From the NCBI GenBank assembly GCA_029582165.1, contig CM055893.1:22134679-22198678 (forward strand): a stretch of 64,000 nucleotides of DNA, read 5' to 3'. Below the pieces are notes generated by a model that saw only the letters and a program-made list of their open reading frames with translations, had not been told where the DNA came from and searched no databases. Position numbers and translations under genes: made by a program. Below are positions 1 through 9,101 of this stretch, piece by piece (position 1 is the stretch's first letter; each line of letters begins with the position of its first letter). The stretch comes from Portulaca oleracea. Its lineage: Eukaryota > Streptophyta > Magnoliopsida > Caryophyllales > Portulacaceae.

Positions 1-389
1 TAGCATACATTTATCCAATAATTAATATAAATTCAAAACTAAACAAATTCTAGGAAATGAAAAACGTAAATTTCTCTAAAATAACTTGAAATTTCTCATA
101 AATTGTGTCCAAGTATTTCAAATCCAAACAAAAATAACGGGTTTGTTATCAGGTTACAACCCAACACATCAACATCGTTCATAAGCCAATAAAACAACCA
201 AAAATGGCCAACATCCGATCTAAGATATGAAACCATATTAAATTATATTGTCTTCCAGATTATCACTTCATCCGTACTCATGTCAATTTGATGTCCACGA
301 TCCTGGTTGGTTTGCTGAAAAATAAGCCTAGAAATGATCAAATCAGAATGAACAACAAACTCAAATCATTGAAGAAAGTAAATTACCTG

Positions 390-530
390 CGAAAAAAGAC
401 ATTTATGCAAGTATCAAAGAAAAGACTAACCTTGATTTGCCGAAAAATAAGTCTGGAAATGATCAAAGAAAAGACATTTATGCAAGTATCAAAGAAAAGA
501 CATTTATGCAAGTATCAAAGAGAAGCAAAT
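390..530. repeat. Short direct repeats, motif AAAGACATTTATGCAAGTATC
   Basis: The motif GACATTTATGCAAGTATCAA occurs three times, near 400, 473 and 500, mixed with a second repeated phrase (AAATAAG-CT-GAAATGATCAAA at about 319 and 445). The rest of 1-600 shows nothing else recognisable. Confidence 0.7.
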
Positions 531-707
531 TAGATGGAAAAAAAAAGGAATACTAACAGCATGAATTATTTTGAAAAAATTCCCATTGTCACGTATTACA
601 AGCAAGTCGCTCATTCGATCCCTGCAAATATATCAACTCAGATATCAAATATGGCACTTTAGAAAATCGATATCGAAAAAAGGTATGTAGTTGTGGTAGA
701 AACATAC

Positions 708-825
708 TGCTTCTGAAGGGGAGTTGACAGGACTGTGACCGGTGATCAAGAGGTACTCGCTGAAGTACTGAGACACAGAAAGACCCATGTAGAGAGAAAA
801 TCCTAGAATGAACTTTGTTCTGAAA
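708..825 (-). pseudogene. Captured exon of a nucleobase-ascorbate transporter (NAT)
   Basis: This 118-bp exon reads FRTKFILGFSLYMGLSVSQY followed by FSEYLLITGHSPV. It matches the conserved SFRTKF(I/V)LGFS-(F/Y)MGLS-PQYF block of plant NAT/NCS2 nucleobase or ascorbate permeases, near the last membrane spans. It is bounded by an acceptor (CTTAACAG) and a donor (GTATGTTTC), so exon structure is kept. The usual Pro of GLSIPQYF is Ser, and the usual GPVHT is altered, which suggests decay. No neighbouring NAT exons are clearly recognisable. It lies within the CACTA element, in the same orientation as the other fragments. Confidence 0.75.
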
Positions 826-1759
826 CTGTTAAGATTGCAGAATTACATATCATATCATACAACAGTGGTCATATCATACATAAGATTTAGGAATATTTGT
901 TAGAGTGCATCTGCAATAAAAGCAAAATATAGGATGCTCTATAGAGTTAAGCATAATATAATGCAAGATCAGTAATAAAGGAGAGACAATATTTAGCGCG
1001 GAAATCCCAAGAATGCAGACTAAATTTGCAACACACATGTTTATGGTACTAACGTTCAGGAGACCATGCACATCAGCCATTTCGCCAACAATTCAACACA
1101 CAAGTTAAATTTGCAAAGAATGATCTCATCAGGCAAGAAACAGAAATGGCAACATAACGAGACCCTGAATTAGTGCCTCCACAGCATCTAGATCCTGTCA
1201 TTCAATTGCAGTGTCGTGAGTACTTGCAAAAACTGGTGTCTAGAACAAAATAGGCTTACAACGTCCAATATCCCGTAAATCATGCAATTCGTGAGGTATT
1301 TTACTAGATTATGGGTGTGTCTACTGACCAACTTCCAACATAGATTAAGAATTAGGTAAAAGCGACATTCAACCCCCTTCACTCGTCTTTTACAGAGTCA
1401 ATCAATCTCAAGCCTGATTTATACTTTTACAGTGTTGAATTAGTGAATGTGGAATGAACACTTATTTCAAAGTTTGTAAGGGTTGTCTACCATACTACAA
1501 GAAATAGAAGACATTTTCTTTCAGTCCAGTATAAGTATAATCCAGTGCGGAAAAACCTCATGCAACTAAACTGCCAGTATCTTTTAGAACAAGACAATTT
1601 TAGCATATAGCAAATGCATTTGACATAGAAGTAATTGGACTAACAACCTATAATGAAGTACCAACTACAAGTCAGCAGAGAAATCAAGGACAGAGCATGT
1701 TTAATCAACTAATTAAATAAGACATGAATCAAATTGTCCTACAGGGATTATAGACAAAC

Positions 1760-1842
1760 CTGAACAAGACTCCTGTGGTGACAATCTTTAGATTGCCCAT
1801 GATCTGATATGTAGATGTATCCACGTAGGTGAGGGTAGCAAA
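1760..1842 (-). pseudogene. Captured exon of a CMP-sialic acid/UDP-galactose transporter-like gene
   Basis: This 83-bp segment reads FATLTYVDTSTYQIMGNLKI then VTTGVLFR, ending at a donor CAG|GTTTGT. It is nearly identical to a block I recall from plant CMP-sialic acid transporter 1-like nucleotide-sugar transporters (Golgi, drug/metabolite transporter superfamily), where FATLTYVD is preceded by Gln. The base pair expected to be the acceptor AG directly before TTT reads TG here, and an alternative TAG lies 5 bp upstream, so splicing may be damaged. No other exon of that gene was found nearby, which supports capture rather than a resident gene. Confidence 0.8.
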
Positions 1843-2008
1843 CAGTCCTAAAATAATAATCTCGTAAATAAGTATTTTAATTAAAGGTGCCTTAATGTAT
1901 AGAAAGAAACTACCATTCATATTATGATAATGAAATATTATTGGGATACATCTCATTTGATACAATCTATTATTCACTTATTTCTCAGGTATAATGAGAT
2001 CCTCTGTC

Positions 2009-2120
2009 TTTATTTGTAATGCCTTTATGCTGCTCTAAATCATAAATATTACTCAAAAGCAATGTTTATTTGTAATGCCTTTATGCTGCTCTAAATCATA
2101 AATATTACTCAAAAGCAATG
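2009..2120. repeat. Perfect 56-bp tandem duplication
   Basis: The unit beginning TTTATTTGTAATGCCTTT and ending CTCAAAAGCAATG occurs at 2009-2064 and again, without change, at 2065-2120. It is a recent local duplication inside the CACTA element. Confidence 0.9.
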
Positions 2121-2671
2121 GTATGATGCTCTTGGCTTAATGTTAGGCCAAATGAAAACAATTTACACAGCAAGACCCCAAATAAATTTCTAGTGAAGAG
2201 ACCAGCAACAAGGTATGATCCCACTATACATTCAAAAGAACTTATTACAGCGGACATTGAGTCCAAGAATTTAAATCGTCGACACCCAAGAGTCCAACAT
2301 ACTTTGGTTCTTACATCCTAGATTAATAAACCACCAAGAGGCAGTCTTTCCTCGAAAAGTAACCAAAGACAGTTGATTATTCTATTTGAAATTTTCAATG
2401 ACGTATAATTCAAGCTAAGGGTTATCAAGGACACCAAAGCTGCATTCTTCATGCAATAATTTCGATGGCAGCCCAAACAAAACAGCTATATCGACTATCA
2501 AACAAGCATATTAAGCAATCATGGTAAAACTTGTCTAGGAGGCTCTCTTTTAGAGAAATCACAGTTTATGACATTTTCATCAATCTAAATCCAATCATCT
2601 CAATCCTCATAGTGTCGCGGAAATTGAAATTAAGGACAGGCTAGAAAGATGATAATTGAAAGCTGGGATAC

Positions 2672-2746
2672 ATGAGTTGCTACACTAGTCATCTTTGCAC
2701 TTGCATCCACTGCGATAACCCTTAAGGCTCCTGCCTGAGCTGCAAA
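2672..2746 (-). pseudogene. Captured exon fragment of a protein arginine methyltransferase (PRMT3-like)
   Basis: The reading FAAQAGALRVIAVDASAKM continues TSVATH and stops at a possible donor GTATCC. This matches the SAM-binding motif I/post-I segment of class I PRMTs (the SLFAAQAGA-x-x-V-x-AVEAS core), and the AKM-x-x-VAT wording is closest to plant PRMT3 as I recall it. The acidic ribose-binding residue is Asp here rather than the usual Glu. Only about 25 codons remain, with no catalytic double-E loop nearby, so it cannot be active. It has the same orientation as the transporter fragments in the same element. Confidence 0.7.
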
Positions 2747-2924
2747 GAAGCGAACAGAAATTGAAATTAAGGACAGGCTAGAAAGATTGTGCAAGAAAAT
2801 ACTACATAGAAAACATTGTACTAAGCAATAAGAACCCCAAGTTCAAAGATTCCACAGTATACCTTGGCCTACAAGCTACGACCTAGTTTTTCTATTCCCT
2901 AACTTCCTCTATAGTCAATGAGGA

Positions 2925-3230
2925 AGCGAATTTAAATGTTAAATTAGTTCAAAATCTAGTTGAAACACATCGAATTCTAGATACTTCTAGCTAAAATGAA
3001 CGCAACGAGTTGAAAGCTGGTAATGACGGAAAAATCGAGACAGAGAACGTTAGTAGCTACCGAGAATGCAAACAACTCCGTCATTAAACATTCAATTACT
3101 TCAAAATCTAGATGAAACAAACCGAATTCCAAATAATTCAAACTGAATTCAACGCAACGAGTTGAAAACTTGCAACGACGGCAAAATCGAGAGATAGAGA
3201 AAGTAGTTACCGAGAATGCAAACAACGCCG
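2925..3230. repeat. 150-bp imperfect tandem duplication in the CACTA element
   Basis: CGAGAATGCAAACAAC occurs at 3061 and again at 3211, and sequence after each copy aligns (TTGAAAGCTGG / TTGAAAACTTG; GAATTC; TCAAAATCTAG). The duplicated unit includes the 3' end of the first-exon-like piece and its splice donor, so two successive donors exist. Confidence 0.75.
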
Positions 3231-3324
3231 GCACTGTGAAGCTGTGACGACCATGGAGAAGAAGAACGAACATCGACGGAGCGAACCTCGACGGCGCCAC
3301 GGCGGAGGAGCTCCAGAGCACCAT
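3211..3324 (-). pseudogene. First-exon-like fragment with CT-rich leader, unrecognised
   Basis: An ATG at 3324 opens 38 codons that end exactly at a donor TCG|GTAACT. The peptide starts MVLWSSSAVAPSRF and has a hydrophobic stretch (MFVLLLHG), resembling a signal peptide or membrane anchor. Upstream on the minus strand (about 3325-3390) is a CT-rich stretch typical of a plant 5' untranslated leader. It is the fragment nearest the CACTA terminus, and the other captured exons lie downstream in sense. It could therefore act as the start of a chimeric transcript. I do not recognise the source gene. Confidence 0.4.
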
Positions 3325-3574
3325 GGTTGGGTTCGATGAGAGAGAAACTTAGACCGGAGGCAGAGGGAAAGAGAGAGAGAGAATCGTACAGAATGAGAGA
3401 GATAGATTAGCTTTGGGCTTAGAGTATCTAACTTATTTGGGCCATCTCAACATGAATAAAAGTCGTTGGCATTTATGTACAAATGCTGTTGTAGGGTGTT
3501 TGTTAGTGGACTTTAGCAACATTTGTATATATGCCACTAAGCAAATGTTGTTAAAGGCCCGTTACGTTGTAGTG

Positions 3575-5340
3575 AATCTGCTCCTCAAAAATGACATTTC
3601 TGCTGTGAATTACTTTTCTTGTTTCTAGAGTAAGAAGCTTATATCCCTTCATCCCAAAGGTGTACCCTAACAAGGCACATTTTGTGGCTCTATCAAAAAA
3701 TTTGTCTTTCTCACCTAGATTGACAGCATAACATTGACACCCAATGACTCTTAATTTATCTAAATTTGGTTTTTCTTTGTAGAGCATTTCATAAGGACTC
3801 TTCCATTCCAGATTTTTCATAGGAAATTTGTTGATGATAGAGGTTACTGCCAAAACACATTCTCCCCAAAAGGTCTTGGGAAACCCAGCTTGTAACCTAA
3901 TAGCTCTAGCGGTATCAAGGAGGTGTCTATGTTTTCTTTCAACCACCCCATTCTGCTGAGGGGTCCTGACCATGGATCTTTGGTGTATTATTCCCTTTTC
4001 ACCAAAGAGTAATGTACAAGCCTTTTGGACAAATTCCATCCCATTGTCTGTTCTAATTATTTTTACTTGCATATCGAATTGGTTATTCACCATATTCAAA
4101 AAATTTTCAACACAATGATATATTTGAGACTTGTCACGCAACAATTGAGTCCAGGTGCATCTAGTGTAATCATCGACTATAGTGAGAAAATACCTAGCAC
4201 CATTTATATTTGGGACTCTATATGGCCCCCATAGGTCCATATGAATTAATAGGAAAGGAAGACAAGTCTTGATAGAACTTCTACTAAATGGCATTCTATG
4301 AGCTTTAGCAAATATGCAAATTTCACAGAGGAATTTATTATCAATATTACAATCAGCAATATGTTCTAATTTTGAATGAGAAGCGTGTCCTAATCTTGAA
4401 TGTAAAATATGCAATGGAACTCCTTTGCTTTCAGCACTACAAATTTTATTGTTAGTGACTGATATATGCAATCTGTGAGCCTTCTCCCCACACTTGGATT
4501 GCAGTTTGTAAAGACCATGATTCTCGTGAGCAGTAGCAATGGTTTGTTACTTAAAAGGTCCTGAAATTGACACTTGTCAGCAAAAGAAATCATATAGAGA
4601 GATTGTTCAGATAAAAGTTTGCTAACAGACAATAAATTGAAAGTGAAATCAGGGACATACAACACCTTATGCAATTTTAATCCACCATCAAAGATTATAT
4701 CCCCAGTTAGTTTTACTGTTTTAATATTGCCATCGGGCATAGTTACAGATATGGGTTTATTTAGTTTGTTGAAGGAAGTAAATAGAGATATGTCAGGAGT
4801 CATGTGGTCACTTGCTCCGGTATCAATGATCCAAGAAGTCATATTAGAATCCTTGAATCTTTGAATAGCACAACAAGAATTACTAATAGCATTTTTGAAG
4901 ATATTACCTGAGAAATGTGCAAAGGTGTTTTCTGGAGTCTTTGTCAATTGAGCCTTGGCAAAATGAGAGGCAGCCTGAGTTTCTTGATCCTTTTGCCTGT
5001 CTTGATTCAACTTAAAGACTTCATGAGCAAGTTGTTGCAAGAATTTGGTATTTAGTTGAGGCACGTTTTCTTCCAGGGGGCTGTCTACTTCATCATCAAG
5101 AAAAACGTTTGCTGCTGTCTTCTTGCCTTTGTACCAGTCCGGATAACCAACCAGTTTCAAACAGCTTTCCCTGTCATGGCCAGCTTTTTGATAGTATGTA
5201 CAGAACTTATATGCTTTCTCCTTTTTGAGATCTCTCCTGGGACCTTTAGAGAAGTTTTTTGCATTCAGGACATTGACTTCATTATCATTGTCATTGTTTT
5301 GCCTATGAGCATTTGCTGCTATTTTGGATGAAAACTGCAA
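3575..5340 (-). pseudogene. Copia A zinc knuckle, protease and integrase (pol 5' part)
   Basis: Reading downward: a zinc knuckle near 5150-5200 (CTYYQKAGHDRESC) has lost its second Cys to Tyr. The aspartic protease motif WIIDTGASDHMT is at about 4800-4835. A frameshift lies near 4545. Then comes the GAG-pre-integrase HHCC domain (HSRLGHASHSKLEHI ... CEIC). The integrase catalytic triad is complete: Asp in IHMDLWGPY, Asp in RTDNGMEF and Glu in VVERKHRHLL. The frame runs to RNVIFEEQI and stops at the CACTA terminus. The integrase is thus nearly intact in sequence, but its C-terminus and all of reverse transcriptase are missing. Confidence 0.9.
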
Positions 5341-5358
5341 CCCTCCAGAGACTATTTT

Positions 5359-6097
5359 CTAGCATTCGGCTCTTTGAACCAATGAATATGCCTTGTTAAT
5401 TGTAGGTAAGGGATCCATCAGCAAGATTTGTGCCCTAACCGCATCAAATTCATCATTTAAATGCATTAAAAATTGAACAAGTGTTCTTCTCTGTCCGACA
5501 GCCATGGTAACTTTGATGTGAGGACATGTCTTAGGGCAATGACAAATTGGTATTTCTGACATTTCATTTAATTCATCCCATAGTTTCTTCATTTTAGTAA
5601 AGTAAACAGCCACAGATTGTTTAGCTTGGTGTAAATCAGAGATTTCTTTTTCTAGTTGAAACAACAGGGGCCCATTGCTCTGCCCCAAATCTCTCACTCA
5701 ATTCTCCCCATAATTCTTGTGCAGTGTTGACATATAGGAATGATTCGGCCAACTCAGGAATCATCAAATTCAGTAACCAGCTAATGACCATATTATCGCA
5801 TTTGGTCCACTGGTTAAGAAAAGTTACCTGAGTAGGGTGAGAGCATTCTCCAGTGATCAATCCATCTTTCACCTTGGTATTTAAGGCTATCTTGATGGCC
5901 CTCCCCCATTTTTGAAAGTTGGTTCCATTGAATTTGATGTTTACTATCTGCAATCCCGGGTGATCCAAACTTTGGAGATGTAGCAGATCATTATTGTACA
6001 AATCTTCCTCATATCTTGATCGAATTTGATCAAGATTAATTCCCGTTCCAGTCCCCTAATTTGGAGTAGCTCCTGATGATTCCTCAACTTCAGACAT
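5359..6097 (-). pseudogene. Copia A gag
   Basis: Gag of a copia element, which forms the RNA-packaging particle. The frame begins at the ATG at 6097 (MSEVEESSGATPN) and meets TAG at 6056-6058. Beyond it the core KFNGTNFQKWGRAIKIAL (copia-type gag N-terminal domain) and LYVNTAQELWGELSERFG follow. One extra G in the run at 5683-5686 shifts the frame, after which QSNGPLLFQLEKEIS and the helical UBN2-like part continue to a TAG at 5359-5361. Three lesions in one gene show it is dead. The zinc knuckle lies in the next frame segment. Confidence 0.85.
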
Positions 6098-6214
6098 TTG
6101 GAAAGAAGGAGATTAATTTGCCTGAGGAAAATTGAGACAATATCCAACACCTCTCTAACAATATGTCAGAGGCAACAGGTCAATTTCTAGGAAGAACGGT
6201 AGAAGAGCTAGAAG

Positions 6215-6226
6215 GCTCTGATACCA
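6215..6226 (-). other. Primer-binding site of copia A (initiator tRNA-Met)
   Basis: The minus strand reads TGGTATCAGAGC, the canonical plant copia primer-binding site complementary to initiator tRNA-Met, directly following an LTR end in CTCA. Confidence 0.92.
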
Positions 6227-6437
6227 TGAGAAAAAAGAACGGAGAAGAAGAAATTTTATTAATTGATGAATGTGAGAAACAAACGGGAACCTAGCACTAT
6301 GCATACATGTATTCTGATGAAACAAGATCAAGTAGAAGCTACTTGATCTTTAACAAACAGAAAAATAACTAAAACACCTTGATATTTCCATAGATTATCA
6401 CCGAAAGAAATTGAAAACCTTAAACTTATAGACAACA
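6227..6437 (-). repeat. Copia A 5' LTR (outer edge uncertain)
   Basis: The inner edge (minus strand ...CTTTTTTCTCA) abuts the primer-binding site. The outer edge is placed at the TGTTG on the minus strand at 6437 because that gives a TG...CA LTR; the second LTR is outside the window, so this is a guess. It contains a perfect hairpin at 6324-6350 with 12-bp arms AAGATCAAGTAG and a 3-nt loop. Confidence 0.45.
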
Positions 6438-7784
6438 ACGACTAAAAATGACCAAATGTGAACGAACATGCCTGACACAAACTACGTTAGATAAAACACG
6501 ACGACCTATTGACTGCGTTCTTGAGTGGTTGGAAAGCTCTAAGAGTCTACTTTGCATTTGTCCAACAGGAAAAGTAATAACATATGTGTTGAAAAATGGT
6601 GAGCGAAAAGAGGAGACATGTATAATTTTTCGCACACATTTTACTAACCCATGGTTCATTCATATCATCTCATAATTAAGCTTATAAGATATCGTTATAA
6701 AGCTCCTTCAATGATGACTCATAACACGTAAGTGATTTTTGGAGCATAACTCATTTATACGTACAAATTGAACAAAACACCCAAAATTCAAGTAAGATAG
6801 TACAAGAACATAAAAGATCAAGTAAGCACATTTATTCCAAATTCCATTATCAAAATGGTTAAAAAATTAAGTTAATAACCAACTTAATCACTCCTTGAAA
6901 AAGGCTAATAGCTAGAACCTATTAGGTCAAATCGCCAAAAAGAATTTGCAAGTTTTACTACAAATATAGGAGGATTGTCAACCACCCACTAGACAAATGC
7001 AAAGCATTCAAAGAACAAGTCATGGAACTAGCAGAGAAAGGAAAATCACAATAGATGAACAATACAGTGACAAGTCTTACTAAATATGACACGCGTAAGG
7101 AGAGATAATACTATGGTGGACAGAGTACATTTATCACACAAGTCACAAAAAAGGGAAAATAAAAGTAATTGTTAAAAAAAAAAACAAGTGCCTAATAGTA
7201 AAATAATTTACTTATTTAATCAAGCATTCTTTTTCCTCGTCCAAAAAGGTAGAGGTCACATTAGCGGTTAAATTAGAGGAATATTTATTTGTTCATTACT
7301 TATTTGTTCATCTTCTAACAAGTTTATAAAGATTGTGGTAAAATTCTTTTAAATTAGTACAAGTAATTTTTCCTATTTCCTATATTATTTATTTAGATGC
7401 GAAGTTTGTGGTTATAGGGTTGATCAGTTCAATTTGATAATATTGATGTTTATTGTTTATCAATATGGAGAATTTACTTTAAGTAGTTGTCTTATTGTAT
7501 TTTGTAAGAAATCAATAAATTTTCTCAAAAATAGAAGTTTAAGAGATTTTAAAATCAATGGCACAAAGACTTGGTCTTTCCGCCTCCAATAGTAATGGAA
7601 GACACCACATGTTATAATTAGTTGAGGTAATACGTTATCATCTTTTTAGTGTCATATTCGCCGTGTTAAATTGTTTTTCGCACTTTGTGATTGTGAAATA
7701 AATATCTTATTTTCCTTCACTGAGAAAAGTTTTATTTGTTCAAACTATCTATTGTTGGTTTTTGAGAGAGAAAAGAAAGTGAAA
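6438..7784 (+). other. Upstream region of the DUF3754 gene
   Basis: This is AT-rich sequence between the copia A LTR and the start codon. It has no convincing ORF or element. The promoter and 5' UTR of the gene should lie here. I cannot place a TATA box or start site with confidence. About 7660-7784 is pyrimidine- and T-rich and may be transcribed leader. Confidence 0.4.
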
Positions 7785-9101
7785 ATGGCGAAAAAGGAAA
7801 TTATTAAGTTGGAGAAAGAGACTACCATTAAAGTAATGAAGGCTAAGTTGATTATGACTTTAGCCAATCTCATTGGTAACTCTTTAATGTTTAAACTATT
7901 TTATTTTCTATTTTAGTAAAATTAAGGACCTTGCCTACAAAAGTGTGATCTTAAGATTGCTTTAAGATGAATTATATCATAAGTATTCGATTATTTACTA
8001 GTACCAATACACTTGTTTATCTTTCCTTTATTATTATTGTTATTAATAAATTGTTCATGTAAAATTCAACATTCTACATATTAGTCGTATATGATATAGT
8101 GTGAACAGGAATAACCAATAGATGTACAACCAAATTCATCATTTACAGCTTAACATGGCTTCTTCAAATTAATCACACGAACATCCCAATAAATATGCAC
8201 ATCTACCTTAGTAGCGTTGTAATTAAATAACCAAATTACTTTGAAAATAAATATAACTTGGTTTTCTTCAAAAGGTATACGTAAACTAGATTTTTTTTAA
8301 ACTTTGTTGAAACTTATTAAAATTAAGATATCTTTATGTAGAGGACAATACTGATCGAACACTATTTTTAAAGTTATGCAAGAGAGTTGAATACACTATT
8401 CGTGCTTGGTATCTCTTGCAATTTGAAGACTTAATGGTACAATAGTATTTAATTTATTACATATTTTTTTAATGATAGAATAATGATTTTGAAAAATTAA
8501 TTTACGTATGTTTGTTCAATTCATCAATAAAGTAATTTAATTGTTTATTTCAGCAATTGTATTCCATTTTTGACCCTGTATATGGAGCACAAAAGTTAGA
8601 GCAGCAAAATTTATCTCCAGAGGAAATTGATCTTCAAGAACAAAACTTTTTGTGCTATTTATTTCAGGTATTTATATTTGTTTATCTCCAATATGTAGTT
8701 TATTGGATAATATTGTCTCAAAGAATTATGAGATTTGTATCCACTATTTCAATAACGTTATTGTACGTACTGGAACATGTAGGTAATGGAAAAGAGCAAT
8801 TTTAGGATTGTTACGGATGAGGAGTTCGAAATTGTCCTTTCTGGTCAATACTTGTTAAATCTACCTATTGCGGTCGATGAATCAAAGGTTTCTTTTAGTT
8901 TCCAAACTTTCTTCAAAATTGACTATTGATTTTTCCCCTAGTTTTTAAGTGGCTTCCTTATTTTACCATATTTTATTTATTTCATTTTTCTACATTGGTG
9001 ACATCAATTTTTTTTTCCGGTGAGCATAGCTGGACACAAAGCTTCTGAAAAAGTACTTTAATGACCATCCTTATGACCATCTTCCAGAGTTTGCTGACAA
9101 G
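7785..9101 (+). CDS. DUF3754 gene exons 1-5 cluster
   Basis: These are the five compact 5' exons. Introns 1-4 are 466, 117, 115 and 142 bp. Exon 1 encodes the basic start [12 protein letters not shown] and ends in phase 1, and exon 2 supplies AG to complete a glutamate. Exon 3 runs [11 protein letters not shown] to CYLFQ, exon 4 runs [10 protein letters not shown] to VDESK, and exon 5 runs [10 protein letters not shown] to EFADK. Exon 5 is followed by GTAATTTTAAAG, the donor of the 25.6-kb intron 5. Codons are clean throughout, unlike the surrounding elements, which are full of stops. If intron 5 were not spliced, the transcript would give a truncated product of about 159 residues. Confidence 0.88.

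Larger units (their letters stand above)
1..3574 (-). mobile_element. CACTA-type DNA transposon end carrying captured gene fragments
   Basis: Read on the minus strand, the element begins at 3574 with CACTACAACGTAACGGGCC. The CACTACAA start is the diagnostic terminus of plant En/Spm-CACTA elements. Within the next 120 bp the motif CAACATTTG and its inverse recur, including a fold-back pair at about 3464-3480 and 3522-3541, as expected of CACTA subterminal repeats. The break falls inside an otherwise continuous copia integrase frame, so this is a true insertion point; the 3-bp target copy there would be AAT (3575-3577). The other terminus is not in the window. No transposase was recognised. Inside are sense-oriented fragments of several host genes, so this looks like a non-autonomous, gene-capturing CACTA. 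Confidence 0.65.
3575..6226 (-). mobile_element. Copia retrotransposon A, internal region, truncated by the CACTA insertion
   Basis: Minus-strand Ty1/copia element. The primer-binding site is at 6226-6215, followed by gag (6097-5359), a zinc-knuckle and protease region (about 5340-4560) and integrase (to 3575). At 3575 the integrase frame breaks at the CACTA terminus; reverse transcriptase, RNase H and the 3' LTR are not in the window and would lie left of it if they survive. Frameshifts and stops make it non-functional. It sits just upstream of the DUF3754 gene, in the opposite orientation. Confidence 0.9.

Noticed and set aside
1040..1085. Possible preceding NAT exon (VGEMADVHGLLN with a GTTAGT donor)
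   Set aside because: Too few residues match the expected NAT block to support it.
1492..1506. TACTACAAGAAATAG, close to the common CACTA terminus CACTACAAGAAA
   Set aside because: The first base is T, no matching opposite end or 3-bp duplication was found, and it does not match the CACTACAACG terminus at 3574.
1..3574. Reading the captured-fragment region as a Helitron
   Set aside because: No CTRR end with hairpin or TC start between A and T was found, while a CACTA terminus with subterminal repeats is visible at 3574.
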